64,000 bases of DNA from Bradyrhizobium sp. MOS003. Its GTDB lineage: Bacteria; Pseudomonadota; Alphaproteobacteria; Rhizobiales; Xanthobacteraceae. The DNA lies in assembly GCF_003020125.1 (NCBI RefSeq), contig NZ_PYFW01000001.1, positions 1,550,001 to 1,614,000 of the forward strand, read 5' to 3'. A model generated the notes under the pieces. It was not told where the DNA came from. It was given only the letters and a program-made list of their open reading frames with translations, and did no database searches. Below, piece after piece: positions 9,022-17,132 of this stretch; within the stretch, counting starts at the first letter, position 1; every line of letters starts with the position of its first letter. The translations under genes and the position numbers were made by a program.

Positions 9022-10416
9022 TCACGGACACTTCCGGAGGCGCATAGGTAGGGCGTGCGTAGGCCTTAACGTAATCCCCTGCAGCGGCCAGACTTTGGTG
9101 CCCGGCAGAAGGTCCAGATCGAAGCGTCGCATCAGCACCGCCAACACGATCGTCGCCTCCTGCAGCGCAAAGGATGATCCGATGCAGGTGCGGGGACCTG
9201 CGCCGAAGGGCAGGTAGGCGAAACGAGGCACTTGGCTTCTTGCCGGCGGCAAGAAGCGCGACGGATCGAACATATCCGGCCGGTCCCACAGGCGCTCGTG
9301 CCGATGCAGCACGTAGGGTGAGATAACGATCAGGGACCGGGCGCCGATCTCATGAGATCCCAGATTGTCCGGCCGTTCGGACATTCGGCTGAGCGCGGCG
9401 ATCGGGGGATAGAGCCGCAGGGCCTCTTCCACGACCGCCCGCGTCACCAGGAGCCGATCGGCCAGCCCGGCCGTCGGGCCGCTCAATTCGCGCTCCGCTT
9501 CCTCTCGAACGCGCGCCCGCCACGCAGGCGCCTGCGAGAGCAGAAACATCGACCACGCCAGCGAATTGGCAGTCGTCTCATGGCCGGCGGAGAGGAACGT
9601 GAGGATGTTCGACCTCACCTCCGCGAGGCTCATCGGCTGTCCCGTCGAAGGATCGGGCGTGCGGAGCAGCAGTGTCAGGATGTCGTTCGGATCGTCCTTG
9701 CCGGCCGAGCAGGCAAGTCGACGGCGCCGCGCTTCGATGATCTCGTCGATTACGCGCTCGAAGTAGCTCATTGTCCGGCGCAGCCTCGCCCTCCCTGGGC
9801 GCGGCACGAACTCCGGAACGCCGAATAGATCGAGCGCGCCGATGCGTCCGATGACCCCGAAATAGGCGTTCATGGCAAGGCGAAATTCTTCAAAGTCTCC
9901 GCCGATCCCATCGGAGAAGATGGTCAGGGCCAGCACCTTGAGCGTGAGCAACGTCATCTCGGCGACAGCGTCGACCACGGTACCGTAGCCGAGGCGGCTC
10001 CATTTGCCCGCGAGCTCGTCCGCCGCGGTCAGCATCGCCTCGCTGAAGGAGGCGACGCTCCGCTTCGCAAATAGCGGTGCCAAAGTCCGGCGCTGCACCT
10101 CCCAGCGGCTTCCTTCCACGCTCAATAGGCCGTCGGCGAGACCGGAGGATAAGATGCGCCGCTGGATTGGGTCCTTGCGGTAGTTGTCCGCGTTGTCGAG
10201 AAGAACGCGCTTGATCGCGGCCGGGTCGTGAACCAGAAATGCCCGGGCAAAGGGCAGTCTGACCTTGGCAATCGGTTCACAGAAAAACTCGGCGCTCCAG
10301 CATTCGAGAGGGTTCCTTCTCAGGGTCTGGATGATCTCGATCAGCCCGAGCCGCCTCGGCGGCGGCACGGGAGCCGGTGGTCGATAGTCAGTATCGGTCA
10401 GACTGCGATCCAGCAT
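9022..10416 (-). CDS. cytochrome P450 (class E-like)
   Basis: 464-aa soluble P450. Diagnostic motifs are the I-helix oxygen-activation motif AGHETT (about residue 278), the K-helix E-x-x-R (EALR), and the haem-binding loop FGAGPRTCIG with Cys at about 411. No membrane anchor is visible. The N-terminus is Pro-rich (PPAPVPPPRR) as in other bacterial class-E types. Substrate cannot be told from sequence, and no ferredoxin or reductase gene is adjacent. It follows the 77-aa exported protein by 61 bases on the same strand and may share its transcript. Confidence 0.93.
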   Translation of the reverse strand: MLDRSLTDTDYRPPAPVPPPRRLGLIEIIQTLRRNPLECWSAEFFCEPIAKVRLPFARAFLVHDPAAIKRVLLDNADNYRKDPIQRRILSSGLADGLLSVEGSRWEVQRRTLAPLFAKRSVASFSEAMLTAADELAGKWSRLGYGTVVDAVAEMTLLTLKVLALTIFSDGIGGDFEEFRLAMNAYFGVIGRIGALDLFGVPEFVPRPGRARLRRTMSYFERVIDEIIEARRRRLACSAGKDDPNDILTLLLRTPDPSTGQPMSLAEVRSNILTFLSAGHETTANSLAWSMFLLSQAPAWRARVREEAERELSGPTAGLADRLLVTRAVVEEALRLYPPIAALSRMSERPDNLGSHEIGARSLIVISPYVLHRHERLWDRPDMFDPSRFLPPARSQVPRFAYLPFGAGPRTCIGSSFALQEATIVLAVLMRRFDLDLLPGTKVWPLQGITLRPTHALPMRLRKCP

Positions 10417-10477
10417 GGGGATGGGCCGGTTCGGCGCCCGGGTGGGGCGAAGGTGGACGCCTCCGGGCGATTGTCCA

Positions 10478-10711
10478 TCAGTTGGATGAACAGACCTTGA
10501 CCGTCTCCATGCCGGTCTCCGCTTCCGCGCGTGTCTTGTAGATGGTGCCAGACCGGCTGACGACGATCATGGAGGTATCCGTCGGCTTCTTGTCGAGGAT
10601 CGTGCACTTCTTCGTCTTCATATCCTGAGCGATGTAGAATTCGTTGGCCGCTAGGGCCGGAGCGACGGAAGCTAAAACGAGACCTGCGGCAGCAAACGGC
10701 CTGAGCTCCAT
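10478..10711 (-). CDS. small exported hypothetical protein
   Basis: 77 aa with a signal peptide (MELRPFAAAGLVLASVAPALA) and a mature domain of about 55 residues containing DMKTKKCTILDKKPTD and a C-terminal VCSSN; the two cysteines could form a disulfide. An AGGAGG site precedes the ATG at 10709-10711. It resembles short periplasmic proteins common in Bradyrhizobium; function unknown. The gap of 170 bases to the upstream cytochrome gene may hold its own promoter. Confidence 0.75.
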   Translation of the reverse strand: MELRPFAAAGLVLASVAPALAANEFYIAQDMKTKKCTILDKKPTDTSMIVVSRSGTIYKTRAEAETGMETVKVCSSN

Positions 10712-10881
10712 ATCTTCCTCCTTGCGAACGCCGGCAGTTAGGCCGGCAAGCAACAACAGGAAAAAACGGCAATTTGTTCCTAACCCGGAACACTGCGGGC
10801 AGGCCGCGGTTCCAGATCGAGCCGCCCCTAAAGGACCCGCCTCGTCGTCCCCCGCACGCTTTCCTCGCGAGCCGCTCCATC

Positions 10882-11415
10882 TCACCCGGGGAGCATCCGT
10901 TGCATCACGCGGTCGCGGTAAACGAAGATGTGCGCCAGCGCGGCAGCCAGGTGGATCCCTATCAGCGCAAGCAACGACCACTCCGCCGCCTGGTGCAGCC
11001 CGTCGATAGCCTTTCCGGCGGCCGCGTTGTCGGACGCGAGCATCGGCAGCGAAACGAGGTAAAATAACTTCAGCGACCAACCGCGGAAAGACGCGAACAG
11101 CCAGCCGGTGAGGGTCGTCGCCAGCACTGAAATGTAGAGCATCCAGTGCACGACCTCCGAGCTCAGGCGCTGCCACGCCACAAGCGAGGTTTCCGGCGCA
11201 ACCGGATGGGTCAATCGCCAGACGAAACGCACAACGATAAGCGCAAGGATTGCGATGCCGATGGAGACGTGGAAGGTCATCGGAGCACCCGGTGCCTGGC
11301 CGCGGTGGACGTCCGGCATCAACCAGCCGATCGGATACTGCACGGCCAGGAGACCGACGATCGTCCAGTGCAGGATTTTTGCGGTCCTCCCGTAGCGCAA
11401 GCAAAGGGTGGTCAT
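10882..11415 (-). CDS. cytochrome b561-family membrane protein
   Basis: 177 aa with four transmembrane helices. Haem-ligand histidines occur in the expected places: KILHWTIVG in helix 1, MTFHVSIG in helix 2, EVVHWML in helix 3 and LIGIHLAAALAHIF in helix 4. The ATG at 11413-11415 has GGAGG 10 bases upstream. Proteins of this family move electrons across the inner membrane, for example from quinol to a periplasmic acceptor. It lies 62 bases downstream of the APC permease on the same strand and could share its FixK-box promoter. Confidence 0.88.
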   Translation of the reverse strand: MTTLCLRYGRTAKILHWTIVGLLAVQYPIGWLMPDVHRGQAPGAPMTFHVSIGIAILALIVVRFVWRLTHPVAPETSLVAWQRLSSEVVHWMLYISVLATTLTGWLFASFRGWSLKLFYLVSLPMLASDNAAAGKAIDGLHQAAEWSLLALIGIHLAAALAHIFVYRDRVMQRMLPG

Positions 11416-11477
11416 TCTAGGGTCCTCCGGTCGGTTTGGCCGTGCCAACAACGCCGGCGCTTCGGTGCCGTTTCTCG

Positions 11478-12701
11478 CTACCCGAGGAGATCGACGAGGA
11501 GCAGCGAAACCGTCGTGAACAGTCCCGCGACCGGCACCCACCTCGGAACGAAGAATACGCCGGCAGGACGAGTCAATTCGGCTGCCTTGATCCGAAGCAG
11601 CGCCAGATTGACCAAGGCAAAGATTCCGAGCGTCAGGCGCGAAGTCCACTCGGCCAAGCCCGTCAGCGGAATGCCCAGCGCAAGGATCAGGATGGCTCCA
11701 ACCCCGAAGAGGGTCGCCACGATTGGCGTGCGGCTTCTGGCGTTCACTTTCCCAAGAAGTTCGGGAAGGCTACCCTGGTCGGCCAGCCCATACAGCACGC
11801 GTCCGATCATGATCATGTGAACGATGATACCGTTGATCGTCGCGACGATCGCGATGGCGCCCAAGACCTGCAGAGGAAGACCCGTCAGCCGCTGAAATAC
11901 AAGGGCAAGCGGAGCGGAGGAGCGCGCGAGCTCGATCGGCGGCACGGCGACGACCGCGATCCACACGATGGCTGCGTAGAGAAGCGCGGTGACGCCGAGC
12001 GTGATGAGGAGCGCCCAAGGCAATGTCCGGAGAGGATTCTTCATTTCCTCGGAGATGTTCACCAGGTGTTCGAAGCCGATGAACGCAAACACTGCGAGCA
12101 GCGAAGTTTGCGCGATGCCGGACCAGGCCCCCGGGTCATCCAGCGAAGGCCAAAGTTCAGGCAGACGAGAGACGAGCGCGCCGCCATTGAACAGGCCGGC
12201 GGCGAGGATGAGGATCAACCCTCCGATCTCGACGACCGTCATCAGCCCGGCGAAGCTGATGGACTGAACCGCGGAAAGGCAGGCGATGGCTCCCATCGCG
12301 AGCACGACGCCGGCAATGATCCAGGCAGCAGGGAGCGGCACGAAGACGCCGATGTAACCGGCGCTCCCGACGCTGATGGTGGCGCCTGAGATCGTCGCCG
12401 CGGCCACCACGAGCAGTCCTGTGGCGCCGCTAAGCCATTTCCGGTGAAAGGCTGCCTGGACGTAAGCTGCCTCGCTTGCCGCGACCGGCAGTCGCGTGCC
12501 CAATTCGGCAAAGGTTCCTGCGGTCATGCCCATCACGACCGCGGCGGCGAGGAACGCGAGAGGCGCGTGCATACCGCTCCGGGCCGCTGCCGCCCCGACC
12601 AAGACGTAGATTCCGGCGCCGATCGTGACGCCCAGCCCATAGAGCACCGCATGCGTCAGCGTTAGTGAGCGGATCAGCTTCGGCCGTGTTTCAGTGGTCA
12701 T
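11478..12701 (-). CDS. APC-superfamily amino acid/polyamine permease
   Basis: 407 aa with about 11-12 hydrophobic helices. The N-terminal signature GLGVTIGAGIYVLVG matches the first helix of APC transporters, and the helix-6 region holds FAFIGFEHLVNISEEMKNP, where the Phe/Glu pattern is typical. The substrate (amino acid, polyamine or other) cannot be assigned. A perfect FixK-type box is centred 76 bases upstream of the start and would place transcription about 35 bases before the ATG, so oxygen-limited expression is likely. It may be co-transcribed with the b561 gene. Confidence 0.87.
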   Translation of the reverse strand: MTTETRPKLIRSLTLTHAVLYGLGVTIGAGIYVLVGAAAARSGMHAPLAFLAAAVVMGMTAGTFAELGTRLPVAASEAAYVQAAFHRKWLSGATGLLVVAAATISGATISVGSAGYIGVFVPLPAAWIIAGVVLAMGAIACLSAVQSISFAGLMTVVEIGGLILILAAGLFNGGALVSRLPELWPSLDDPGAWSGIAQTSLLAVFAFIGFEHLVNISEEMKNPLRTLPWALLITLGVTALLYAAIVWIAVVAVPPIELARSSAPLALVFQRLTGLPLQVLGAIAIVATINGIIVHMIMIGRVLYGLADQGSLPELLGKVNARSRTPIVATLFGVGAILILALGIPLTGLAEWTSRLTLGIFALVNLALLRIKAAELTRPAGVFFVPRWVPVAGLFTTVSLLLVDLLG

Positions 12702-12770
12702 TTTCTTTGGTCGCCGAAGGGCCCATGAGAACCGACTTGACCTTCTTTGTCATGGCCACGCGAGCACTGC

Positions 12771-12784
12771 TTGACGCTGATCAA
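12771..12784 (-). promoter_or_regulatory. FixK/FNR-type box upstream of the APC permease
   Basis: TTGACGCTGATCAA is a symmetric TTGA-N6-TCAA site. For the leftward permease gene (start 12701) a class II start would fall near 12736, giving a 35-base leader. The spacing supports a real activator site more strongly than for the other boxes. Confidence 0.75.
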
Positions 12785-12859
12785 GTGCATCGCAGGCGCG
12801 CTGGGGCATCATTCCGAGCGAGCAGGCACGCGTTTCGCGGCCCGGCGCTGATGCGACCC

Positions 12860-13555
12860 CTAGCCGAAGAGGTGCGCGAGCCAGTACGCCGCTCCTGCGG
12901 CCAAGCCGCCGACCAGCAGCGTTTGCGCTGCGGATTTGAGCTTGTTGACGCCCGTGAAGTGCCCCTTGACGGCTCCGAAGCACAGCAGGGCCATGCCTGT
13001 CGCGGCAACCGAGATCTGCAGGGCCGCTCCGATGTCTTTCGTGAACATGTAGGGCACCAGGGGAATCAGACCGCCGACCACGTAGGAGCCGCCGATGGTG
13101 ACTGCGCTGATCGGCGCCCGCTTCGGGTCGGGGCGCTCCAGCCCGAGTTCGAAGCGCATCATGAAGTCGACCCAGCGCTGCCTGTCGGACGCGATGGCGC
13201 CGACGACGGAGTTCAACGCGTCCCCTTCGAGTCCGTACTCGCGGAAGACTTGCTCGACTTCCTCGATCTCCCGCTCGCGCAAGTGCTCGACTTCGTGGTG
13301 CTCGCGCTGTTCCTCGGCCGCAAAGTGCTCCGCGTCCGTGCGCGCCGCGAGATAGCCGCCCAGCCCCATCGCGATGGCGCCGGCGACGACTTCGGCGAGC
13401 CCGGCGGTGACGATCACGTCCGTGCTGGCGACGGCCGCCGAGAGACCTGCGGCCAGCGCGAACGGGACGGTCAAGCCGTCGGCCATGCCGATCACGACGT
13501 CGCGGACGCTTTCGGTGGCGGTGAAGTGCTTTTCGACATGGGGCGTGGCGGGCAC
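12860..13555 (-). CDS. VIT1/CCC1-family Fe2+/Mn2+ transporter
   Basis: 231 aa with five membrane segments. The opening SVRDVVIGMADGLTVPFALAAGL is the conserved first helix of vacuolar-iron-transporter-type proteins. A cytoplasmic Glu-rich metal-binding loop follows (HFAAEEQREHHEVEHLRERE, then EEVEQVF), then helices 3-5. Bacterial members move Fe2+ or Mn2+ out of the cytoplasm. It lies beside a ferritin-like gene cluster and low-oxygen genes, which suggests iron or manganese homeostasis. No FixK box lies directly upstream. Confidence 0.9.
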   Translation of the reverse strand: MPATPHVEKHFTATESVRDVVIGMADGLTVPFALAAGLSAAVASTDVIVTAGLAEVVAGAIAMGLGGYLAARTDAEHFAAEEQREHHEVEHLREREIEEVEQVFREYGLEGDALNSVVGAIASDRQRWVDFMMRFELGLERPDPKRAPISAVTIGGSYVVGGLIPLVPYMFTKDIGAALQISVAATGMALLCFGAVKGHFTGVNKLKSAAQTLLVGGLAAGAAYWLAHLFG

Positions 13556-13605
13556 GGTGATGCTCCTGCTTGACGGAGTTGATGGTCGAGTCCGAAGAAG
13601 GCTGC

Positions 13606-14172
13606 CTAGTCGGCAGCCCTCTTGCGACCGGAGATCATGGAGACGACCAGGTTTTCGCGATGCTCGAAGCTCGCGATCAGCACGCCGAGAACATGCGCCA
13701 CGACCAGGCCGATCGTCGAGTTGGCCAGGAATTCGTGGACATGCTCGAGCATCTTCGAGCCCCAGTAGGCGTCCGTGATCATCATGTAGCCGGTGACGCA
13801 GGTCCCGGCCAGCGCGACCAGGAGTGCCATGATCATGGCCCCGCCCGCGGGGTTGTGCCCGATGTAGCGCGGCGCCCGGAGCAGCGCGACGTCGCGGACG
13901 TAGGCGAGCACCTCTCGCGGAGGCCGGACGAAGTTGGAAAATCGCGCATGCCGCGGACCGACGAACCCCCAGAGGATGCGCGCCGAGAGCAGACCGGCGA
14001 TGGTGTAGCCCGCCGCGATGTGCACCCGCTCGATCTCGTCGCCGGTGGCGTAGGCGAGCACGAAGCAGGTCGCCAGCGACCAGTGGAAGATCCGGACGAA
14101 CGGATCCCAGACCTTGACCATCGCCGGCGGCCTCGCGCCGCCGGCCTGGATCGTGTTGCTAACGGTTTTCAT
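13606..14172 (-). CDS. di-haem b-type cytochrome (HupC / cytochrome b561-like)
   Basis: 188 aa with four transmembrane helices. Histidines suited to haem binding occur in VRIFHWSLA, ERVHIAAGY and VVAHVLGV, and the WDPFVRIFHW opening is typical of the Ni/Fe-hydrogenase-type cytochrome b subunit family. No hydrogenase is nearby; in such settings the protein usually serves an unidentified periplasmic oxidoreductase or a small cytochrome. The 90-aa PepSY-like exported protein lies 9 bases upstream, so the two probably form an operon. Confidence 0.88.
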   Translation of the reverse strand: MKTVSNTIQAGGARPPAMVKVWDPFVRIFHWSLATCFVLAYATGDEIERVHIAAGYTIAGLLSARILWGFVGPRHARFSNFVRPPREVLAYVRDVALLRAPRYIGHNPAGGAMIMALLVALAGTCVTGYMMITDAYWGSKMLEHVHEFLANSTIGLVVAHVLGVLIASFEHRENLVVSMISGRKRAAD

Positions 14173-14181
14173 TTGCGACGA

Positions 14182-14454
14182 TCACATCTGGCCGATGATC
14201 TGGCCGTTGGTGGGATCCACAAACAGCTCGATCCGGCTGCCGTTCTTGTCCAAGGCGTAGAGTTCGCCGCATGCGCTCTTGAGCTTGGCCTTCTGGACCT
14301 TGTAGCCTTGGGCCCCCACCTTGGCCTGCAACTGAGGCATCGGCAGCCACTGGGACTCCGGTGCCGACGTGCAGGGCTTGCCGAAGCTGCCGGCCTGGGC
14401 GGAAGCCGCCCCGAGGGCGACGGCGGCGACGGTCAAAATGGCGATCTTGCGCAT
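14182..14454 (-). CDS. exported PepSY-like protein
   Basis: 90 aa with a signal peptide (MRKIAILTVAAVALGAASAQA) and a PepSY-type domain: QLQAKVGAQGYKVQKAKLK, then YALDKNGSRIELFVDPTNG. The two cysteines (PCTS and ACGE) may pair. PepSY proteins often act as inhibitors or as partners of periplasmic redox proteins. The gene begins the operon with the b-type cytochrome and is divergent from another PepSY gene at 14598. Confidence 0.85.
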   Translation of the reverse strand: MRKIAILTVAAVALGAASAQAGSFGKPCTSAPESQWLPMPQLQAKVGAQGYKVQKAKLKSACGELYALDKNGSRIELFVDPTNGQIIGQM

Positions 14455-14597
14455 GGGTATCTCCTGACGGTGGCCGGGACACCATGCCCCGGCGATCCGG
14501 GCAACCTGCCAGAAGCGGCCTGACTGACGCCTGTTGAGGCAAGTCAGCGATTTGTCAGCTGATATCTGCCATCCATATCTTCCGGATTACGTGTTTC

Positions 14598-14909
14598 ATG
14601 GATTTGCGCTTGTACCCGCTTCGCACCCTGATCCTTGCCGCAGCGCTGCTGATTGCGGCCGGGGCGCCCGCGCTCGCCCGCGATCATGATGACGCGCGAC
14701 GAGCCGTCGAGACCGGCGAGATACGTCCGCTCGCCGACGTGCTCGATGTGGTCAAGGGCAAGCTCCCCGGCGAGGTTGTTGGCGTGAAGCTCGAGCGCGA
14801 AGGCGGCGCATGGACCTACGAATTTCGCGTGCTGGACGGCAAGGGCCGGCTGTTCGACATCCACGTCGATGCGAAGAGCGGCGAAGTCGAGCGGACGAAG
14901 GAGAAGTGA
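14598..14909 (+). CDS. exported PepSY-domain protein
   Basis: 103 aa. A signal sequence (LILAAALLIAAGAPALA) is followed by one PepSY domain: EIRPLADVLDVVKGKLPGEV, VKLEREGGAWTYEFRVLDGKG, IHVDAKSGEVE. Its stop overlaps the ATG of the next gene as ATGA. The usual arrangement is PepSY gene, OmpR-type response regulator, histidine kinase, where the PepSY protein tunes the sensor. Here the regulator is cut short immediately downstream, so this gene has lost its partners. Confidence 0.87.
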   Translation: MDLRLYPLRTLILAAALLIAAGAPALARDHDDARRAVETGEIRPLADVLDVVKGKLPGEVVGVKLEREGGAWTYEFRVLDGKGRLFDIHVDAKSGEVERTKEK

Positions 14910-14990
14910 TGCGCGTGCTTCTTGTCGAGGATGACCCTCGGATCGCATCCGACGTCTCGCACACGCTCGAGGCTTCCGGTTTCCTTCGTC
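14909..14990 (+). pseudogene. response regulator truncated after about 26 codons
   Basis: The frame opens with MRVLLVEDDPRIASDVSHTL and EASGF, the first beta-strand, acidic pocket and helix of an OmpR-type receiver domain. After about position 14987 similarity ends abruptly and the frame continues as Arg/Ser/Cys-rich translation to 15259 with no receiver features. The phospho-acceptor Asp, the DNA-binding domain and the expected downstream kinase are all missing. This marks a deletion or insertion breakpoint. Confidence 0.85.
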
Positions 14991-15235
14991 ATCAGCATCG
15001 AGCTTGCTCCTGCCGGGACGAATCCCTTCGCCCGTCTTCTCGTTCCGGGCGGTTAGCACGCAGCAGGGATTCGCAATCGGCAGGGCTGAGGTTTGTCCCC
15101 GTGTTCCGCGGGGCTGTGCGCAACGCCACCTTCCGGTGCCGGCATGAGGCGCGTCCCAGTGCCCTGCAGGCTGCTCGGTGTAATTGCACTCGCAGGTACC
15201 TCCGAAGTGGCAGGAGGGGTGCATGGGTAACTGGC
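14991..15235. other. breakpoint segment of unknown origin
   Basis: About 245 bases separate the cut response regulator (plus strand) from the cut exonuclease domain (minus strand). Translation in all frames gives no recognisable protein. It is compositionally like its surroundings and holds no transposase motif or obvious terminal repeat. It may be a scrambled remainder of a lost mobile element. Confidence 0.5.
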
Positions 15236-17016
15236 TCGTTGTTCCGAATGGAACGCTGAGGATTGATGAGAGAATGCCACTCGTCGACGACACAGTGATT
15301 GCGAACCTTCACCGCCCCGATCTCGGTGATGCGATCGCCATTCGACCAGGAGCCGGTCGTCTCGATATCGACCACCACGTAGTCCTGCTCGGGGTCGAAA
15401 CGATAATCCACCCGACCGATCTCGGCGATGATGCCGGCGGCGCCGAGTTGGCGAAGGCGGGTCAGCTGGTTGCGGCGGATCACGTCCCCTTCGGCCTTGA
15501 CCTCCATGAAGGACGCTTTGCCGTCCTGCACCAGCATCAGGTCGGGGAAACCGTCCCGCATGCCGCGGAAGTCGTCGCACATGCTGCGGACGATGCTGGC
15601 TATGGCGGTCGGATCGAATCCTTCGAGCAGCGCGCGGAGCGCCTCCACTTGCACATGATCCCAACTGAAGATTCCATTCGGGCGGCCCCCTTTTGTTGCG
15701 ACGGTGCGGAGGATCAACGGAAGAGAAGCTCCGGATGCGATGGCGGCCAGTTTCTCGTCGATCGTCACGGCGAAGAGCCGACCGAAGCTGCGGTCCTTTA
15801 GGCAATGGGGTAGCCAGTCGAACTCGCTGGGCATTCGGGTGCTCTCGAAGAGCTCGTCCCAGAAGAGAAGGCCGAACAGGGTGTGCCACAGCACATTCTC
15901 GGTGAAAAAGACCTTGGTGCCCTTGCGCCGCAGAACGCCGGCGACGCCTGCTTCTGGATTGCCGCGATGGGTATCGTCGACAGTGATCGTTCGCCCGGAC
16001 CGCAGCAGTTCGGTGCAGACGCCTGTGCGCCTCCCTCCGAACTTGCGAGCGTAAAAGTCAGTTGCGAAAACGTGCTCCCCGTCGCTGGCGGGATCATCGA
16101 TCATCCGCTGCAGCAGGTCTTCGGCTCCGGTGCGATCCCCGGTATTGTAAAGCAGGCGGACCAGACGCTCGTTGCACTCCGGCGAGCACCCCGCGCGGTA
16201 GAGCTGCCGCGCAAGATCGCTCTCACCCGCTTTGTCGAAGAAAAGTCCGGTCTGATGAGCCGCTCGGCTGCGGAGGTCGTTGGCGTACCGTGTCCCGCAG
16301 GCAGGCCCGGACAGCACGTCGATGGCGGCCCGCCTGTGGACAGGCTCCGATCCGCCCTCAAGGCTGTCGAGAATCTGGTTGTAGTGGAACGAGGCAAGCG
16401 CCTCCTCGGCATCGGTGAAACGTGCGCTGAACGCGGTCTCGCGATTGGTGCGGAGGATACCCAGGTCCCGCAGCGCGAAGTTCTTGAGGTTCACCTCGGT
16501 CTTGCCGAAGTAGAGATACAGCAGGAATTCGATTGGCCGCGTGCCGTCGAGAGCGATGAATTTCCGGGCGCCGCAGTGCTGCGCGGCCGTCGAAAACGGG
16601 ATCTGTTCGAGATAATAATCGATGAACTTGGCTTTGGCCCAGGACTTGCGGACGTCTTTGCGCCCGGCCGCCTGTGCTCCGGTGAAGAGGACATCTTTGG
16701 GAAGAGACGCGACGAACCCCGCGTAGTCGGTTTCACCGATTACCCGGGCATGGCCGACCATCATCAGATCCGACGTCGCCTGCTCGATATCGTCGATCTC
16801 GGGGTAGTCGAACAGGGACCGATTGAATATCGCACCACGCCGGTTGATCATGCGGATCAACAGGCATCTGGCATCTCTCGGAAGTCCCTCGAAGCGCGCT
16901 ATGAAAGCGTGATGATTTGGACCAAGCACGGGTTCGTACGTTCGCTGCACGAACTCGAGCATTTCGGCGAAATGGTCGAGATAATAATAGACGGGCAGTT
17001 GCGGCAGTTTGGCCAA
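14992..17016 (-). CDS. FAN1-like VRR-NUC nuclease fused to a truncated DnaQ-type exonuclease domain
   Basis: A 674-codon frame. The N-terminus (YYYLDHFAEMLEFV ... RCLLIRMINRRG) resembles the FAN1 SAP-like/DNA-binding region. A VRR-NUC PD-(D/E)xK nuclease follows at about residues 420-530 with PDLMLV, FMEVKAEGD and a trailing Gln. Next comes the start of a DEDDh 3'-5' exonuclease (YVVVDIETTG and RITEIGAVKV, about 542-580). The exonuclease stops at NPQRSIRNN near residue 592, before its Exo II and Exo III motifs. The remaining 80 residues are Arg/Ala-rich junk read through the breakpoint. The structure-specific nuclease could still act; the exonuclease should be dead. The neighbouring SRAP gene suggests DNA repair. 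Confidence 0.8.
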   Translation of the reverse strand: MAKLPQLPVYYYLDHFAEMLEFVQRTYEPVLGPNHHAFIARFEGLPRDARCLLIRMINRRGAIFNRSLFDYPEIDDIEQATSDLMMVGHARVIGETDYAGFVASLPKDVLFTGAQAAGRKDVRKSWAKAKFIDYYLEQIPFSTAAQHCGARKFIALDGTRPIEFLLYLYFGKTEVNLKNFALRDLGILRTNRETAFSARFTDAEEALASFHYNQILDSLEGGSEPVHRRAAIDVLSGPACGTRYANDLRSRAAHQTGLFFDKAGESDLARQLYRAGCSPECNERLVRLLYNTGDRTGAEDLLQRMIDDPASDGEHVFATDFYARKFGGRRTGVCTELLRSGRTITVDDTHRGNPEAGVAGVLRRKGTKVFFTENVLWHTLFGLLFWDELFESTRMPSEFDWLPHCLKDRSFGRLFAVTIDEKLAAIASGASLPLILRTVATKGGRPNGIFSWDHVQVEALRALLEGFDPTAIASIVRSMCDDFRGMRDGFPDLMLVQDGKASFMEVKAEGDVIRRNQLTRLRQLGAAGIIAEIGRVDYRFDPEQDYVVVDIETTGSWSNGDRITEIGAVKVRNHCVVDEWHSLINPQRSIRNNEPVTHAPLLPLRRYLRVQLHRAACRALGRASCRHRKVALRTAPRNTGTNLSPADCESLLRANRPEREDGRRDSSRQEQARC

Positions 17017-17132
17017 GCGGACCTTCGCGGCAGGAATCGTTTGTTCTATTTTCGTTCGAATAGCATGGGTGAAGTCAAGCGCCTCGACGGGCTGCGCCTC
17101 TCCTGGTCGCCGACCGCTCGGTGTCCGCGAAG

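Noticed and set aside
10478..11404. 308-codon minus-strand frame joining two genes
   Set aside because: Only its last 77 residues form a real exported protein; the first part is an out-of-frame reading of the b561 gene.
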